In this document: positions 24,093 to 31,766 of the stretch, piece by piece
Layout of the letters: every line of letters starts with the position of its first letter
Position numbering within the stretch: position 1 is the stretch's first letter
Assembly (NCBI GenBank): GCA_902799385.1
Contig: CADCAK010000014.1
Coordinates: 1 to 49,014, forward strand
Reading direction: 5' to 3'
Origin: an uncultured bacterium
GTDB lineage: Bacteria; Verrucomicrobiota; Kiritimatiellia; RFP12; UBA1067
DNA: 49,014 bases
The notes under the pieces: generated by a model
What the model saw: only the letters and a program-made list of their open reading frames with translations
Databases searched by the model: none
Told to the model about the DNA's origin: nothing
Position numbers and translations under genes: made by a program

Positions 24093-24644
24093 TTAAGCGC
24101 GGCGGCGGCGAAGCGCCAGACCAGCCATGCCGAGGAGGAGCAGAAGCCCGCTCGTCGGCTCAGGAACGGCAGCTGTAGACCAAGCGGTAGCACCACCAGT
24201 ACCGCCGAGGTTAGTAGCGAGGAACGAAACTTCAACGTCCATCGTTGCCTCGACAGCCGCTGTTGCATAGTTGCCCATCCAATAATCTTTGCTGTCCTGA
24301 GTGGTGGTGTAAAGGACAACTGCATAATAGTTGCCAACACCGTAATCCGAGCCGTCGCTCAGTTTTGCAACGCCTTTAGCAGTAGACGCCTTCGTCGCAT
24401 CGGCAGCAGCAATCGACGAACCGTATGCCGAATAGATAGCATCAGAAAGTGCTGTCGCATCGGTCATTGCAGCATAGGTGTCATACACGGATTTCTCCAC
24501 GTTGAACAGATATGCCGTAACATCATTCTTTCCGGCCTGGGTTCCGCCTGGCAACGTAATCGTGCCAGAGCTCCACGATACCGCAGCGGCATTCGCGGCA
24601 ACAGTTGCCACCATCGCGGCTGCGAGGATCATTAGTTTCTTCAT
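24093..24644 (-). CDS. PEP-CTERM protein P6
   Basis: A 183-residue secreted P protein. Signal peptide MKKLMILAAAMVATVAANAA, then AVSWSSGTITLPGGTQAGKN, TAYLFNVEKSVYDTY, YYAVVLYTTTQDSKDYWMGN and the end VPEPTSGLLLLLGMAGLALR with an Arg cluster. The 3' flank AATCGGTTCTATCCGATAAA is shared with P7 and, inverted, with P8. The start at 24644 follows AAAGGAAAACAAAA; codons upstream in the spacer are not conserved as protein. Confidence 0.9.
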   Translation of the reverse strand: MKKLMILAAAMVATVAANAAAVSWSSGTITLPGGTQAGKNDVTAYLFNVEKSVYDTYAAMTDATALSDAIYSAYGSSIAAADATKASTAKGVAKLSDGSDYGVGNYYAVVLYTTTQDSKDYWMGNYATAAVEATMDVEVSFLATNLGGTGGATAWSTAAVPEPTSGLLLLLGMAGLALRRRRA

Positions 24645-24704
24645 TTTTGTTTTCCTTTTTGTTTCCTGCACGGCACACCATGCACCGCACAAAAATTGAA
24701 TTGG

Positions 24705-25397
24705 TTAGAGAGCCGCAGGAATTGTTATCGAGGCTCCGGTTTCAAGCGTCGGCCTGTTCACAAGGAAACCTTCTCCAGCGGCAATCACACGGCTATTCTG
24801 GTTATACTCAGCATCTTCATCGGCATCAAGATACCAACCAGCACCGTCCTCTGCATCATCCTCTTCCCAATACGAGAAAACGGCCTTGACCGTCCCAAGC
24901 CCCGGAACTGTCACAGTTGCAGTCGCGCCGCCAGAAGTCAGAAGCTGAATGGATGAGTTGACGAAGTTTTCATTAGGAACCAAATCACCAAACGTGATAT
25001 CACGCGGGCAGCAGTTCCCCAAGAAGTTAAACTTGTCTCCAAGCTCCTTTGTAATTGGTGCAGACTGGACTTCGCCAGAATATATTAGAGCTGCGCCTGT
25101 TTCCAAAGTTGGGCGATTTACTAGATAGCCATCGCCAAAAGGAATTACACGACTGTTCTGATTGTATTCTGCATCCTCGTCTGCATCAAGGTACCAACCA
25201 GCACCATCAGACGCATCGTCCTCATCCCAATAGGAGAAGATTGCCTTAACAGTCCCCAATCCATCGACCGTCACCGTCGCAGTAGCACCGCCAGATGTGA
25301 GAAGCTGTATGGATGAGTTGATGAAGTTTTCGTTGGGCTTTATGTCGCCAAATGTCATAGCCGCCTTTTCCGTCCCAACAGGGACAAACGTGTTCAC
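24705..25397 (-). CDS. Repeat protein R6, two repeats, no normal start
   Basis: Two R repeats: MTFGDIKPNENFINSSIQLL, GGATATVTVDGLGTVKAIFS and YWDEDDASDGAGWYLDADED, repeated closely in DNA, ending ASITIPAAL. The GTG at 25397 lies inside the R-family homology (VVGYQNK begins further upstream). The frame stays open through the junction (LHLGGGECGRIAGVFAFSPV) but has no ATG, GTG or TTG there. There is no signal peptide. Probably a 5'-truncated copy, with P6 downstream. Confidence 0.68.
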   Translation of the reverse strand: MNTFVPVGTEKAAMTFGDIKPNENFINSSIQLLTSGGATATVTVDGLGTVKAIFSYWDEDDASDGAGWYLDADEDAEYNQNSRVIPFGDGYLVNRPTLETGAALIYSGEVQSAPITKELGDKFNFLGNCCPRDITFGDLVPNENFVNSSIQLLTSGGATATVTVPGLGTVKAVFSYWEEDDAEDGAGWYLDADEDAEYNQNSRVIAAGEGFLVNRPTLETGASITIPAAL

Positions 25398-25496
25398 GAC
25401 GAAGTTGAACTTCTCGCCAAGCGACTTGTTCTGGTAGCCGACAACGGGCGAAAATGCGAAAACTCCAGCAATTCTGCCGCATTCGCCCCCGCCAAG

Positions 25497-25523
25497 GTGC
25501 AGTGTAAGGGCAGAGAATGGCAG
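25497..25523. repeat. Junction element J6 (27 bp)
   Basis: Three GCAG motifs in the standard 11/10-bp phasing, 65 bp before the -10 of ATPase E. Confidence 0.8.
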
Positions 25524-25541
25524 AAAGATGGCCGTTCAGAT

Positions 25542-25593
25542 GGGCGCAAATCAAAAGTGGCGCTTGAGATTTGCGCCCTTGTTGTGGTATAAT
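25542..25593 (+). promoter_or_regulatory. Operator-like inverted repeat and -10 of ATPase E
   Basis: A perfect 11-bp inverted repeat, GGGCGCAAATC (25542-25552) with GATTTGCGCCC (25568-25578), lies directly before TGTGGTATAAT (-10 at 25588-25593), overlapping the -35 position. Confidence 0.68.
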
Positions 25594-25626
25594 ATGCGCA
25601 TCCATTGAGCAAAAGGGTTCTAAACT

Positions 25627-26796
25627 ATGATTGAAAGAGAAATTACAGATATCTTGAAAAGAGATGCGGCGTTGTACCCGGTAATCACGCTCCTTGGACC
25701 AAGGCAGGCGGGGAAGACGACGTTGGCTCGCCAATGTTTCGCCGAATACGGCTATGTCAACCTGGAAGATCCACCCACAAGGGAGCTTGCCACGAACGAT
25801 GTGCGAAAATTCTTCGCTTTGCATCCGCCGCCTGTAATCATAGACGAGATCCAGCGTGTGCCGTCGCTCGCCTCTTCTGTGCAGGTTCTTGTCGATTCAC
25901 GCCGCGACGATATGGGCGCATTCATTCTCACGGGGTCTCAACAACCCAGGCTTGCCGAAACAGTCAGCCAGTCGCTCGCCGGAAGGACAAGCGTCCTTTC
26001 CCTCATGCCCCTGAGCATAAACGAGTTGCTTGCGAATGGAATCCGGCTCTCGACAGACGAACTGCTGTTCCGCGGCTTCATGCCAGACGTCCATGTTCGC
26101 GGTATACCGCCTTCCAGTTATTACCGAAACTATTTTCAGACATACGTCGAACGGGACCTGCGGCAAATGGTCAACATAAAGAACCTAAGCCTGTTTGAAA
26201 GGTTCGTGACACTGTTGGCCGGAAGAATCGGGCAAGTCGTAAATTGCGCGTCTCTTGCCGGCGAGACGGGGGTTTCCGCGACGACGATAGGGGAATGGCT
26301 GTCCATATTGGAGGCCGCGTTCCTAGTGTTCAGGCTGCCGCCATACTTCTCCAACATATCCAAGCGAGTAGTAAAATCACCCAAGGTCTATTTCACCGAT
26401 GTCGGGCTCGCGGCGTGGCTTCTCGGGCTCGAGTCCCCGCAGCAAATCTCCCGCGATCCGTTGCGCGGCCAGTTGTTCGAGAACATGGTAATCGCCGATG
26501 TGCGCAAGCAAATGCTCAACCTTGGCCGCGATGCTCGGCTCTCGTTCCTGCGCACGGACAAGGGCTTCGAGGTCGATCTGATAATCTCTCGCGGCGGGAA
26601 GATTCAGCCAGTGGAAATAAAGTCGGCAATGACATACCACCGCTCGCTCGCGAAGAACCTGCGGACGTTGGCGAAGAGCGACGGCAATGTGACAGATCCT
26701 GTTCTCATATATGACGGGGACGAGGACATGCCGCCTGTCGATGTTGACGACGTGGGCGTCTACAATTTCCGGCGCTTCAGAGACGCCGACAATTGA
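25627..26796 (+). CDS. AAA ATPase with DUF4143-type C-terminus (ATPase E)
   Basis: A 389-residue ATPase of a third subgroup. Walker A is GPRQAGKTT near 24-32, Walker B is VIIDEIQ near 75-81, and FILTGSQQ is the sensor-like segment. The middle (YVERDLRQMVNIKNLSLFER) and the winged-helix-like part (SLAGETGVSATTIGEWLSIL) are typical of this family. The C-terminal domain keeps the nuclease-like pattern (FEVDLIISRGGKIQPVEIKS). The start follows AAAGGG at 10 nt. It is the shortest of the seven ATPases and the least like its neighbours. Confidence 0.92.
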   Translation: MIEREITDILKRDAALYPVITLLGPRQAGKTTLARQCFAEYGYVNLEDPPTRELATNDVRKFFALHPPPVIIDEIQRVPSLASSVQVLVDSRRDDMGAFILTGSQQPRLAETVSQSLAGRTSVLSLMPLSINELLANGIRLSTDELLFRGFMPDVHVRGIPPSSYYRNYFQTYVERDLRQMVNIKNLSLFERFVTLLAGRIGQVVNCASLAGETGVSATTIGEWLSILEAAFLVFRLPPYFSNISKRVVKSPKVYFTDVGLAAWLLGLESPQQISRDPLRGQLFENMVIADVRKQMLNLGRDARLSFLRTDKGFEVDLIISRGGKIQPVEIKSAMTYHRSLAKNLRTLAKSDGNVTDPVLIYDGDEDMPPVDVDDVGVYNFRRFRDADN

Positions 26797-26800
26797 CGAC

Positions 26801-26827
26801 AAAGCCGCCACCCGCGAAGGTGACGGC
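26801..26827 (+). terminator. Terminator after ATPase E
   Basis: AAAGCCGCCACC-CGCGAA-GGTGACGGCC hairpin, the same class as at 5658, but the T-run is poor. Confidence 0.65.
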
Positions 26828-26851
26828 CTGTCTGTCGTAGCGCCGTGGCGA

Positions 26852-26919
26852 CTACCGGCCTTTCTTTGGGTCGAACTTGATCTGGGTCGGCTTCTCGGGC
26901 AACTTGCACGTCTCGTCCC
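26852..26919 (-). pseudogene. Remnant: second C-terminal tail of a family ii gene
   Basis: The minus strand reads DETCKLPEKPTQIKFDPKKG then R and stop, almost the same as at 16207, and is again cut at the flank of a junction element (J6b). Confidence 0.75.
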
Positions 26920-26959
26920 GAAGTGTATTGGCAAATCCACCGCATTTACCCTCGCCAAT

Positions 26960-26986
26960 GTGCAGTATGGTGGCAGTAATAGGCAG
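26960..26986. repeat. Junction element J6b (27 bp), no cargo gene
   Basis: Differs from J4 at one base only. The about 60 bp that follow copy the Fic leader (15034-15094), but the Fic promoter and gene are absent; the copy ends at 27045, where the 22-bp tandem array begins. It marks an emptied module. Confidence 0.8.
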
Positions 26987-27049
26987 TAGCGGATTGCGAA
27001 GTGATACTGACTAACAAAGATGCAATCTGCATAGTGCCGTTGCTCGGTG

Positions 27050-27227
27050 TGGGGAAGTCAAAACCTCCATGAGGGGAAGTCAAACCCTTCGTGTAGGCAG
27101 AAGCGCCACCCCGTGAGGGGAAGAGCCGCCACTCGTGCAGTGAAGTCGAAATCCTCGTACTAGGGAGAACGCCGACCCCAGCAGGGCAGAATGCTAATCC
27201 TTGCAGGGGAGGGTTCGCAAGGATCGC
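27050..27227. repeat. Degenerate 22-bp tandem array, eight units
   Basis: Units start at 27050, 27072, 27094, 27116, 27138, 27160 (23 bp), 27183 and 27205. The rough consensus is aGGGgAAGtcgaaacCctCg followed by TG. There are no conserved spacers, so it is not a CRISPR array, and 22 bp does not fit a reading frame. Two helical turns per unit suits an array of protein-binding sites. Beyond it, 27228-27430 holds a GC-rich hairpin (CGGCGGTTCCGCCG) and an A/T run; I see no gene. Confidence 0.7.
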
Positions 27228-27430
27228 AAGGCAAGGAAGTCGCAATCCACGGCACTATCCTAAAGCTGATTATATAGTTACCCCAACAGATTTCTGCGCC
27301 TTGCTTGGAATCTGATTTTACACTTCTTCCCGCATCGTTTGCCCGGCGGTTCCGCCGCGCGGGGGTGAGGAAAGGCGCGAGCGGCGGGAGATTGGAGTTG
27401 GCGAAAAAATTTTTTTTTAGCTGTCTTTCC

Positions 27431-27470
27431 AGTTGCCCGTCCCCCGTTTTCCGTTCCCCGTTTCCCTTTT
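27431..27470. repeat. GTTCCCCG-type repeat, intergenic
   Basis: GCCCGTCCCCCGTTTTCCG and GTTCCCCGTTTCCC units, the non-coding relative of the repeats at 2911 and 39926. Confidence 0.65.
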
Positions 27471-27583
27471 ATACTCAATAAAATCAAGGGTTTTTGAAGT
27501 ATCGCGCCTTGGAGGATGAGTGCTGCGACAAAATTTTTCCGCTTGACAAGGTCGCATATCCCCCTTACGGGGGAAATTCCCCG

Positions 27584-27613
27584 TTGACACTTCGACGCAA
27601 ATTATGTTACAAT
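27584..27613 (+). promoter_or_regulatory. Promoter of repeat protein R7 (expression locus)
   Basis: TTGACA (27584-27589), 18-bp spacer, TACAAT (27608-27613): the best -35/-10 pair in the array. The transcript would have a leader of about 100 nt with a GTAGA-GTCGT-TCTAC hairpin near 27640 and an AGGAG ribosome binding site. No other R gene has such a promoter. Confidence 0.75.
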
Positions 27614-27722
27614 GTGCGCTGTCAAAGGTGAATTGTAGAGTCGTTCTACACAAACCTCGGCAACCGTGCACGACGGACTCGTGTAAAACCGCCCAACAGG
27701 GCAACAAAACAGGAGATCCAAA

Positions 27723-28547
27723 ATGGACTACAAGAAAATGATCGCGGCTCTCGCAGTCGCAGCAAGCGCAACGGGGTTCGCAGTCGAATCCGCAAACGTT
27801 GTCGGCTACCAGAACAAGGGATTCGAGAACTCCGGCTACAACATTGCCGGTGGAACATTCCTTCCTGTCGGCAAGACGGCTGATGATCTCACGCTCGGTG
27901 ATATTCAGCCGAACGACTCGTTCATCAACTCTACTATTCAGTTTATGACCCCTGGCGGTGCAAACGCTAATACGACATTCAAGGGGAAAACAGTTCGCGC
28001 GACGTACATATATTGGACGGCTGAGGACGATCCTGAAGAAGGTGCTGGGTGGTATCTTTCTGCTGATGGGGATGGTGAGATTAATCAGAACGATGTCGAA
28101 ATCCCGATGGGTTCTGGCTTCTTGGTTAGCCGTGGTGCATCTGAAGCCGGCGCAGCCCTGGTATTCTCTGGCGAGGTAAACAGTGAACCCGTTACTCCAA
28201 ATTTGCCAAGCGCAGGGTATAACCTCGTTGGCAACTGCTGCCCTGCGGATATAACGCTTGGGGACATCACACCGAATGACAGCTTCATAAACTCCTCAAT
28301 TCAGTTTATGACGACTGGTGGTGCAAACGCTAATACCACGTTCAAGGGAAAGACAGTTCGTGCTACCTATACATATTGGACAGCAGAGGATGACCCTGAG
28401 GAAGGTGCTGGCTGGTATCTTTCCGTGGATGGAGATGGCGAAATCAATCAGAACGACCTTGTTACGATTCCTGCCGGATCTGGCTTCCTCGTCAGCAAAG
28501 GTGCGGCAGAGCCAAACGCAAAGGTTACCATCCCCTCCGCTCTCTAA
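27723..28547 (+). CDS. Repeat protein R7, complete, secreted
   Basis: The only R gene with every expected part: a strong promoter, AGGAG 8 nt before the ATG, and a signal peptide (MDYKKMIAALAVAASATGFA, cleavage likely near residues 20-25). The mature part begins VVGYQNKGFENSGYNI. Two repeats follow (about 53-155 and 175-274), with DDLTLGDIQPNDSFINSTIQ, then YIYWTAEDDPEEGAGWYLSA, then GSGFLVSRGASEAG, ending VTIPSAL. The repeat is acidic and aromatic, probably a beta-rich surface domain; I know no named family. It is followed at 56 bp by PEP-CTERM gene P7. The pair is on the plus strand, opposite to all other R-P pairs. Confidence 0.85.
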   Translation: MDYKKMIAALAVAASATGFAVESANVVGYQNKGFENSGYNIAGGTFLPVGKTADDLTLGDIQPNDSFINSTIQFMTPGGANANTTFKGKTVRATYIYWTAEDDPEEGAGWYLSADGDGEINQNDVEIPMGSGFLVSRGASEAGAALVFSGEVNSEPVTPNLPSAGYNLVGNCCPADITLGDITPNDSFINSSIQFMTTGGANANTTFKGKTVRATYTYWTAEDDPEEGAGWYLSVDGDGEINQNDLVTIPAGSGFLVSKGAAEPNAKVTIPSAL

Positions 28548-28602
28548 TAAATTTTGTGCGGTGCATGGTGTGCCGTGCAGATAAAACAAAGGAAAACAAA
28601 AA

Positions 28603-29163
28603 ATGAAGAAACTAATGATTGCGCTTGCGGTGGCAGCGATGGCTGTTTACGCGAACGCTGCAGCAGTTACCTGGAAGTCGGGAACTGTTCTCGATCCCAC
28701 CGGCGCAACTGCCAACAAGTCCGTCACTGCCTATCTTTGGGTAGTTGATTCAGCCACGTACGACACTTTAGCCGCGAATACGACTGGTGCCGCCATGTCT
28801 GATGCCGTCTATGCCGCCTATGGTAGCAAGACTGGCGATGCCTACACTTCTGGTACTACCACGAAGAAAGGCGTTGCTGACCTCATGGACGACAGCAAGG
28901 CTTATGGCGCAGGGGATACCGCTTATGGCGTGATTCTCTACACATACGGCACTGGTGATGACCTCCAGTACATGGGCAACGTCGGCAAGGTGACGTTTGA
29001 GTCTGCGCTTGACGCAGAGAGTGGTTATATGTCCACATTCTTGCTGGGTGACACCACGAAGAACGCTCCTGCGTGGTCGACTGCCGCCGTCCCGGAGCCG
29101 ACCTCTGGTCTGCTCATGCTCCTCGGCATGGCTGGTCTGGCGCTTCGCCGCCGCCGCGCCTAA
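28603..29163 (+). CDS. PEP-CTERM protein P7
   Basis: A 186-residue secreted P protein. Signal peptide MKKLMIALAVAAMAVYANAA, then AVTWKSGTVLDPTGATANKS, TAYLWVVDSATYDTL, TTKKGVADLMDDSKAYGAGD, ILYTYGTGDDLQYMGNVGKV and the end VPEPTSGLLMLLGMAGLALR with an Arg cluster. AAGGAAAACAAAA precedes the ATG. It is co-directional with R7 and should be transcribed from the R7 promoter, so it is the P gene most likely to be expressed. It is closest to P8 and P3. Confidence 0.92.
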   Translation: MKKLMIALAVAAMAVYANAAAVTWKSGTVLDPTGATANKSVTAYLWVVDSATYDTLAANTTGAAMSDAVYAAYGSKTGDAYTSGTTTKKGVADLMDDSKAYGAGDTAYGVILYTYGTGDDLQYMGNVGKVTFESALDAESGYMSTFLLGDTTKNAPAWSTAAVPEPTSGLLMLLGMAGLALRRRRA

Positions 29164-29183
29164 TCGGTTCTATCCGATAAAGG

Positions 29184-29221
29184 ACAAAGAAGCCGCGCTC
29201 CTTCGAGTGCGGCTTCTTTGT
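29184..29221. terminator. Terminator after P7
   Basis: ACAAAGAAGCCGC-GCTC-CTTC-GAGT-GCGGCTTCTTTGT. It separates the R7-P7 operon from ATPase F. Confidence 0.85.
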
Positions 29222-29258
29222 CATTGTGTAGTTTTGCAAGCTCGTCCCGGAGTGCGTT

Positions 29259-29334
29259 GATTCCATAAAAAGGGTTCAATGCACCTTTTTTTGGAATCGG
29301 ATGGTTGACTGTCGGCACCTTGAAATGGTACAAT
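29259..29334 (+). promoter_or_regulatory. Inverted repeat and -10 of ATPase F
   Basis: GATTCCATAAAAAGG (29259-29273) pairs with 29284-29298, 14 of 15 positions. The -10 is ATGGTACAAT (29329-29334). No junction element is present, but 29240-29263 resembles the flank of the family ii remnants. Confidence 0.6.
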
Positions 29335-29341
29335 ATGCGCC

Positions 29342-30652
29342 ATGACGATAAAGCGAGATTACTATCTTGACAGACTTATCCGCGCAAAGGGCGACGGTTT
29401 CGTGAAAATAGTGGTCGGTATCAGGCGCTGCGGCAAGAGCTATCTCCTGTTTAGGCTCTTCAAGTCCCACCTCTTGAAGGAAGGTGTGCCTCGCGAAAGC
29501 ATCGTCGAGATACAACTTGACAAAAAGAAGGATGCGAAACTCCGCAATCCCGACGCCATGTACAAGTTTCTAGCCTCTAAAACCTCCAAGCGCAAGGGTC
29601 GGACATATATCCTGATTGATGAGATCCAGGAATGTAAGCGTCCGCCGATTTCGGCAGCCGAAACGCCGGAGCAGAAGGCAGAAAGGGAACAAGAGTTCTA
29701 CGACATACTCAACGAATTTCGTGATAGAGACAATATCGATCTGTACGTCACGGGTTCCAACTCACGACTTCTCGTCAAGGACGTAGCCACACAATTCAGA
29801 GGTCGCGGCGAGACAATCCACATCGGCCCTCTTTCGTTTAGAGAATACTACTCGGCCATAGGCGGCGACAAGACGGATGCGTGGTCAGATTACCTTCTCT
29901 ATGGCGGGATGCCGGAACTTGTGGGGCTCACGGACTATGCCGCCAAAAGATCCTATCTCGACGGACTCTTCACAACGATATATTTCAGGGACATCGTCGA
30001 GCGCAACAATCTGCCAGACGACCTCTTTCTTGGAAGGGTAAACGATGTCCTGATGAGCGCATCTGGCAGTCTCACCAACCCGACAAGACTTGCCAATCAC
30101 ATAGGCACGATCTCGGGCAGATCGCCTGATCCAAGGACGGTCGCCAAATATCTTGCGTTCCTCGAAGACGCGTACCTTTTCAGCAAAGTCGACCGCTACG
30201 ATATCAAGGGCAGAGAATACCTTTCCACGCCATCAAAATACTATCCGGCGGACATCGGACTGCGCAATGCACGCTTGAATTTCCGCCAGGTGGAACAGGA
30301 TCATCTCATGGAATGTGCAATCCACAACGAACTTAAGGCACGCGGATTAGGTGTTGATGTAGGGATGCTTGAGGTCGTGTCCGTGAACGCCGACGGCAAA
30401 CGTGAGCGAAAACAGTTGGAGATAGACTTTGTCGTAAACAGTGGCCGGAAGCGGCTTTACATACAATCTTCCTACAGATTGCCTGATAAGGCGAAACGCG
30501 AACAGGAGATTCGCGGCTTGCGGCGCATCCCAGATTCATTTGGGAAACTGGTAATTGTCGATGGCGTACAGCCGCTCTATACTGATGAACACGGCATTTC
30601 CTACATGAGTCTAATGGACTTCATGTTAAAGCCAGAACTGATCGCATACTGA
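29342..30652 (+). CDS. AAA ATPase with DUF4143-type C-terminus (ATPase F)
   Basis: A 436-residue ATPase of the D/G subgroup. Walker A is GIRRCGKSY near 25-33, Walker B is TYILIDEIQ near 91-99, and DLYVTGSNSRLL is the sensor-like segment, followed by FRGRGETIHIGPLSFREYYS. The C-terminal domain reads LEIDFVVNSGRKRLYIQSSY: the aspartate is kept but ExK is QSS. The -10 ends 7 bp before the ATG, so the transcript should begin at or next to the start codon (leaderless). It lies downstream of the plus-strand R7-P7 pair. Confidence 0.91.
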   Translation: MTIKRDYYLDRLIRAKGDGFVKIVVGIRRCGKSYLLFRLFKSHLLKEGVPRESIVEIQLDKKKDAKLRNPDAMYKFLASKTSKRKGRTYILIDEIQECKRPPISAAETPEQKAEREQEFYDILNEFRDRDNIDLYVTGSNSRLLVKDVATQFRGRGETIHIGPLSFREYYSAIGGDKTDAWSDYLLYGGMPELVGLTDYAAKRSYLDGLFTTIYFRDIVERNNLPDDLFLGRVNDVLMSASGSLTNPTRLANHIGTISGRSPDPRTVAKYLAFLEDAYLFSKVDRYDIKGREYLSTPSKYYPADIGLRNARLNFRQVEQDHLMECAIHNELKARGLGVDVGMLEVVSVNADGKRERKQLEIDFVVNSGRKRLYIQSSYRLPDKAKREQEIRGLRRIPDSFGKLVIVDGVQPLYTDEHGISYMSLMDFMLKPELIAY

Positions 30653-30659
30653 TAACGAC

Positions 30660-30688
30660 AAAGCCGCCACCCGCAAAGGTGACGGCTT
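30660..30688 (+). terminator. Terminator after ATPase F
   Basis: AAGCCGCCACC-CGCAAA-GGTGACGGCTT hairpin, third copy of this class. Confidence 0.75.
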
Positions 30689-30711
30689 GTTTCGCTGTCG
30701 GATAGAACCGA

Positions 30712-31272
30712 TTAGGCGCGGCGGCGGCGGAGAGCCAAGCCCGCCATGCCGAGGAGCATGAGCAGGCCAGAGGTCGGCTCAGGAACGGCAGCCGTGGACC
30801 ACGCAGTGGCAGCAGCGGTTGCACTTCCGAAGATGTTTTCGGACATATAGCCGCTTTCAGCGTCCAGAGCGCTTTCAAACGTTACAGCTCCAACGTTGCC
30901 CATGTACTTCATGTCATCACCAGTCCCATAGGTATATAGGATTGCCGCGTATGCGGTATTCCCTTCAGAATAGCTCTTGCTGTCATCGGTAAGGTTTATG
31001 ACGCCTTTCTTGTTTGTCGTCCCCGATGCATAGGCTGTAGCGGTTGAGCTACCATATGCATCATAAACCTTGGTGGACATGGCCGCACCATCAGCAATGC
31101 TGGAATAGGTTGCGTAGGTCTCAGCGTCAATAACCCAGAGATAGGCAGTGACAGACTTGTTTGCTACATCGCCATTTGGATCAAGGACAGTGCCCGAATT
31201 CCAAACAATCGACGCAGCGTTAGCGCAGACTGCAAAGGCAGATACTGCGATAGCCATCATTAGTTTCTTCAT
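30712..31272 (-). CDS. PEP-CTERM protein P8
   Basis: A 186-residue secreted P protein with signal peptide MKKLMMAIAVSAFAVCANAA. The body is SIVWNSGTVLDPNGDVANKS, TAYLWVIDAETYATY, SGTTNKKGVINLTDDSKSYS and ILYTYGTGDDMKYMGNVGAV, and it ends in VPEPTSGLLMLLGMAGLALR plus an Arg cluster. It is the nearest relative of P7: the same length, with scattered differences concentrated in the central third. The pair P7/P8 would be the best place to look for exchange of segments. Confidence 0.9.
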   Translation of the reverse strand: MKKLMMAIAVSAFAVCANAASIVWNSGTVLDPNGDVANKSVTAYLWVIDAETYATYSSIADGAAMSTKVYDAYGSSTATAYASGTTNKKGVINLTDDSKSYSEGNTAYAAILYTYGTGDDMKYMGNVGAVTFESALDAESGYMSENIFGSATAAATAWSTAAVPEPTSGLLMLLGMAGLALRRRRA

Positions 31273-31332
31273 TGTTTTATTTTCCTTTGTTTGTTTTCTG
31301 CACGGCACACCATGCACCGCACAAAATTGTTA

Positions 31333-31653
31333 TTAGAGAGCCGACGGAATCGTCAACATAGCGTTTGTTTCCTTAGCAGTACGGCTTACGAGGAAACCTA
31401 CACCGGCATCAAGCGCAACTAAATCGTTCTGGTTGACAGTCGCGTCTGAGTCCGCGTCAAGATACCATCCCGCGCCATCCTCTGCGTCTTCGTCAGTCCA
31501 GTAAACATACTTAGCGGAAACGGTCTTGCCCCCAAATGAAACCTTGGCAGTAGCACCACCGGTTGTCATGAACTGAATGGAACTCAGCTCAAAGTCCTCA
31601 TTGGGCGTAATATCGCCGAGTGTCATACCTTCTGCAGTACCCCCTACTGGCAA
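31333..31653 (-). CDS. Repeat protein R8, truncated, one repeat
   Basis: One R repeat: MTLGDITPNEDFELSSIQFM, TTGGATAKVSFGGKTVSAKY and YWTDEDAEDGAGWYLDADSD, ending MLTIPSAL. The TTG at 31653 lies inside the R-family homology, which runs upstream to IVGYQNKGFENQGY. Further upstream the frame has only a CTG before a TGA. There is no signal peptide or promoter. A 5'-truncated copy like R1, also with a single repeat, placed upstream of P8. Confidence 0.65.
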   Translation of the reverse strand: MPVGGTAEGMTLGDITPNEDFELSSIQFMTTGGATAKVSFGGKTVSAKYVYWTDEDAEDGAGWYLDADSDATVNQNDLVALDAGVGFLVSRTAKETNAMLTIPSAL

Positions 31654-31766
31654 GAATGTATTAGCGGCAATCGAGTAGCCCTGATTCTCGAATCCCTTGT
31701 TCTGGTAGCCGACAATGAAAGGAAGAGGCGGGGCGCAAGAAAACAGGCCGTATCACGCGGCGGTTT

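Noticed and set aside
27050..27227. CRISPR array
   Set aside because: Units are degenerate along their whole 22 bp and there are no unique spacers; no cas genes are present.
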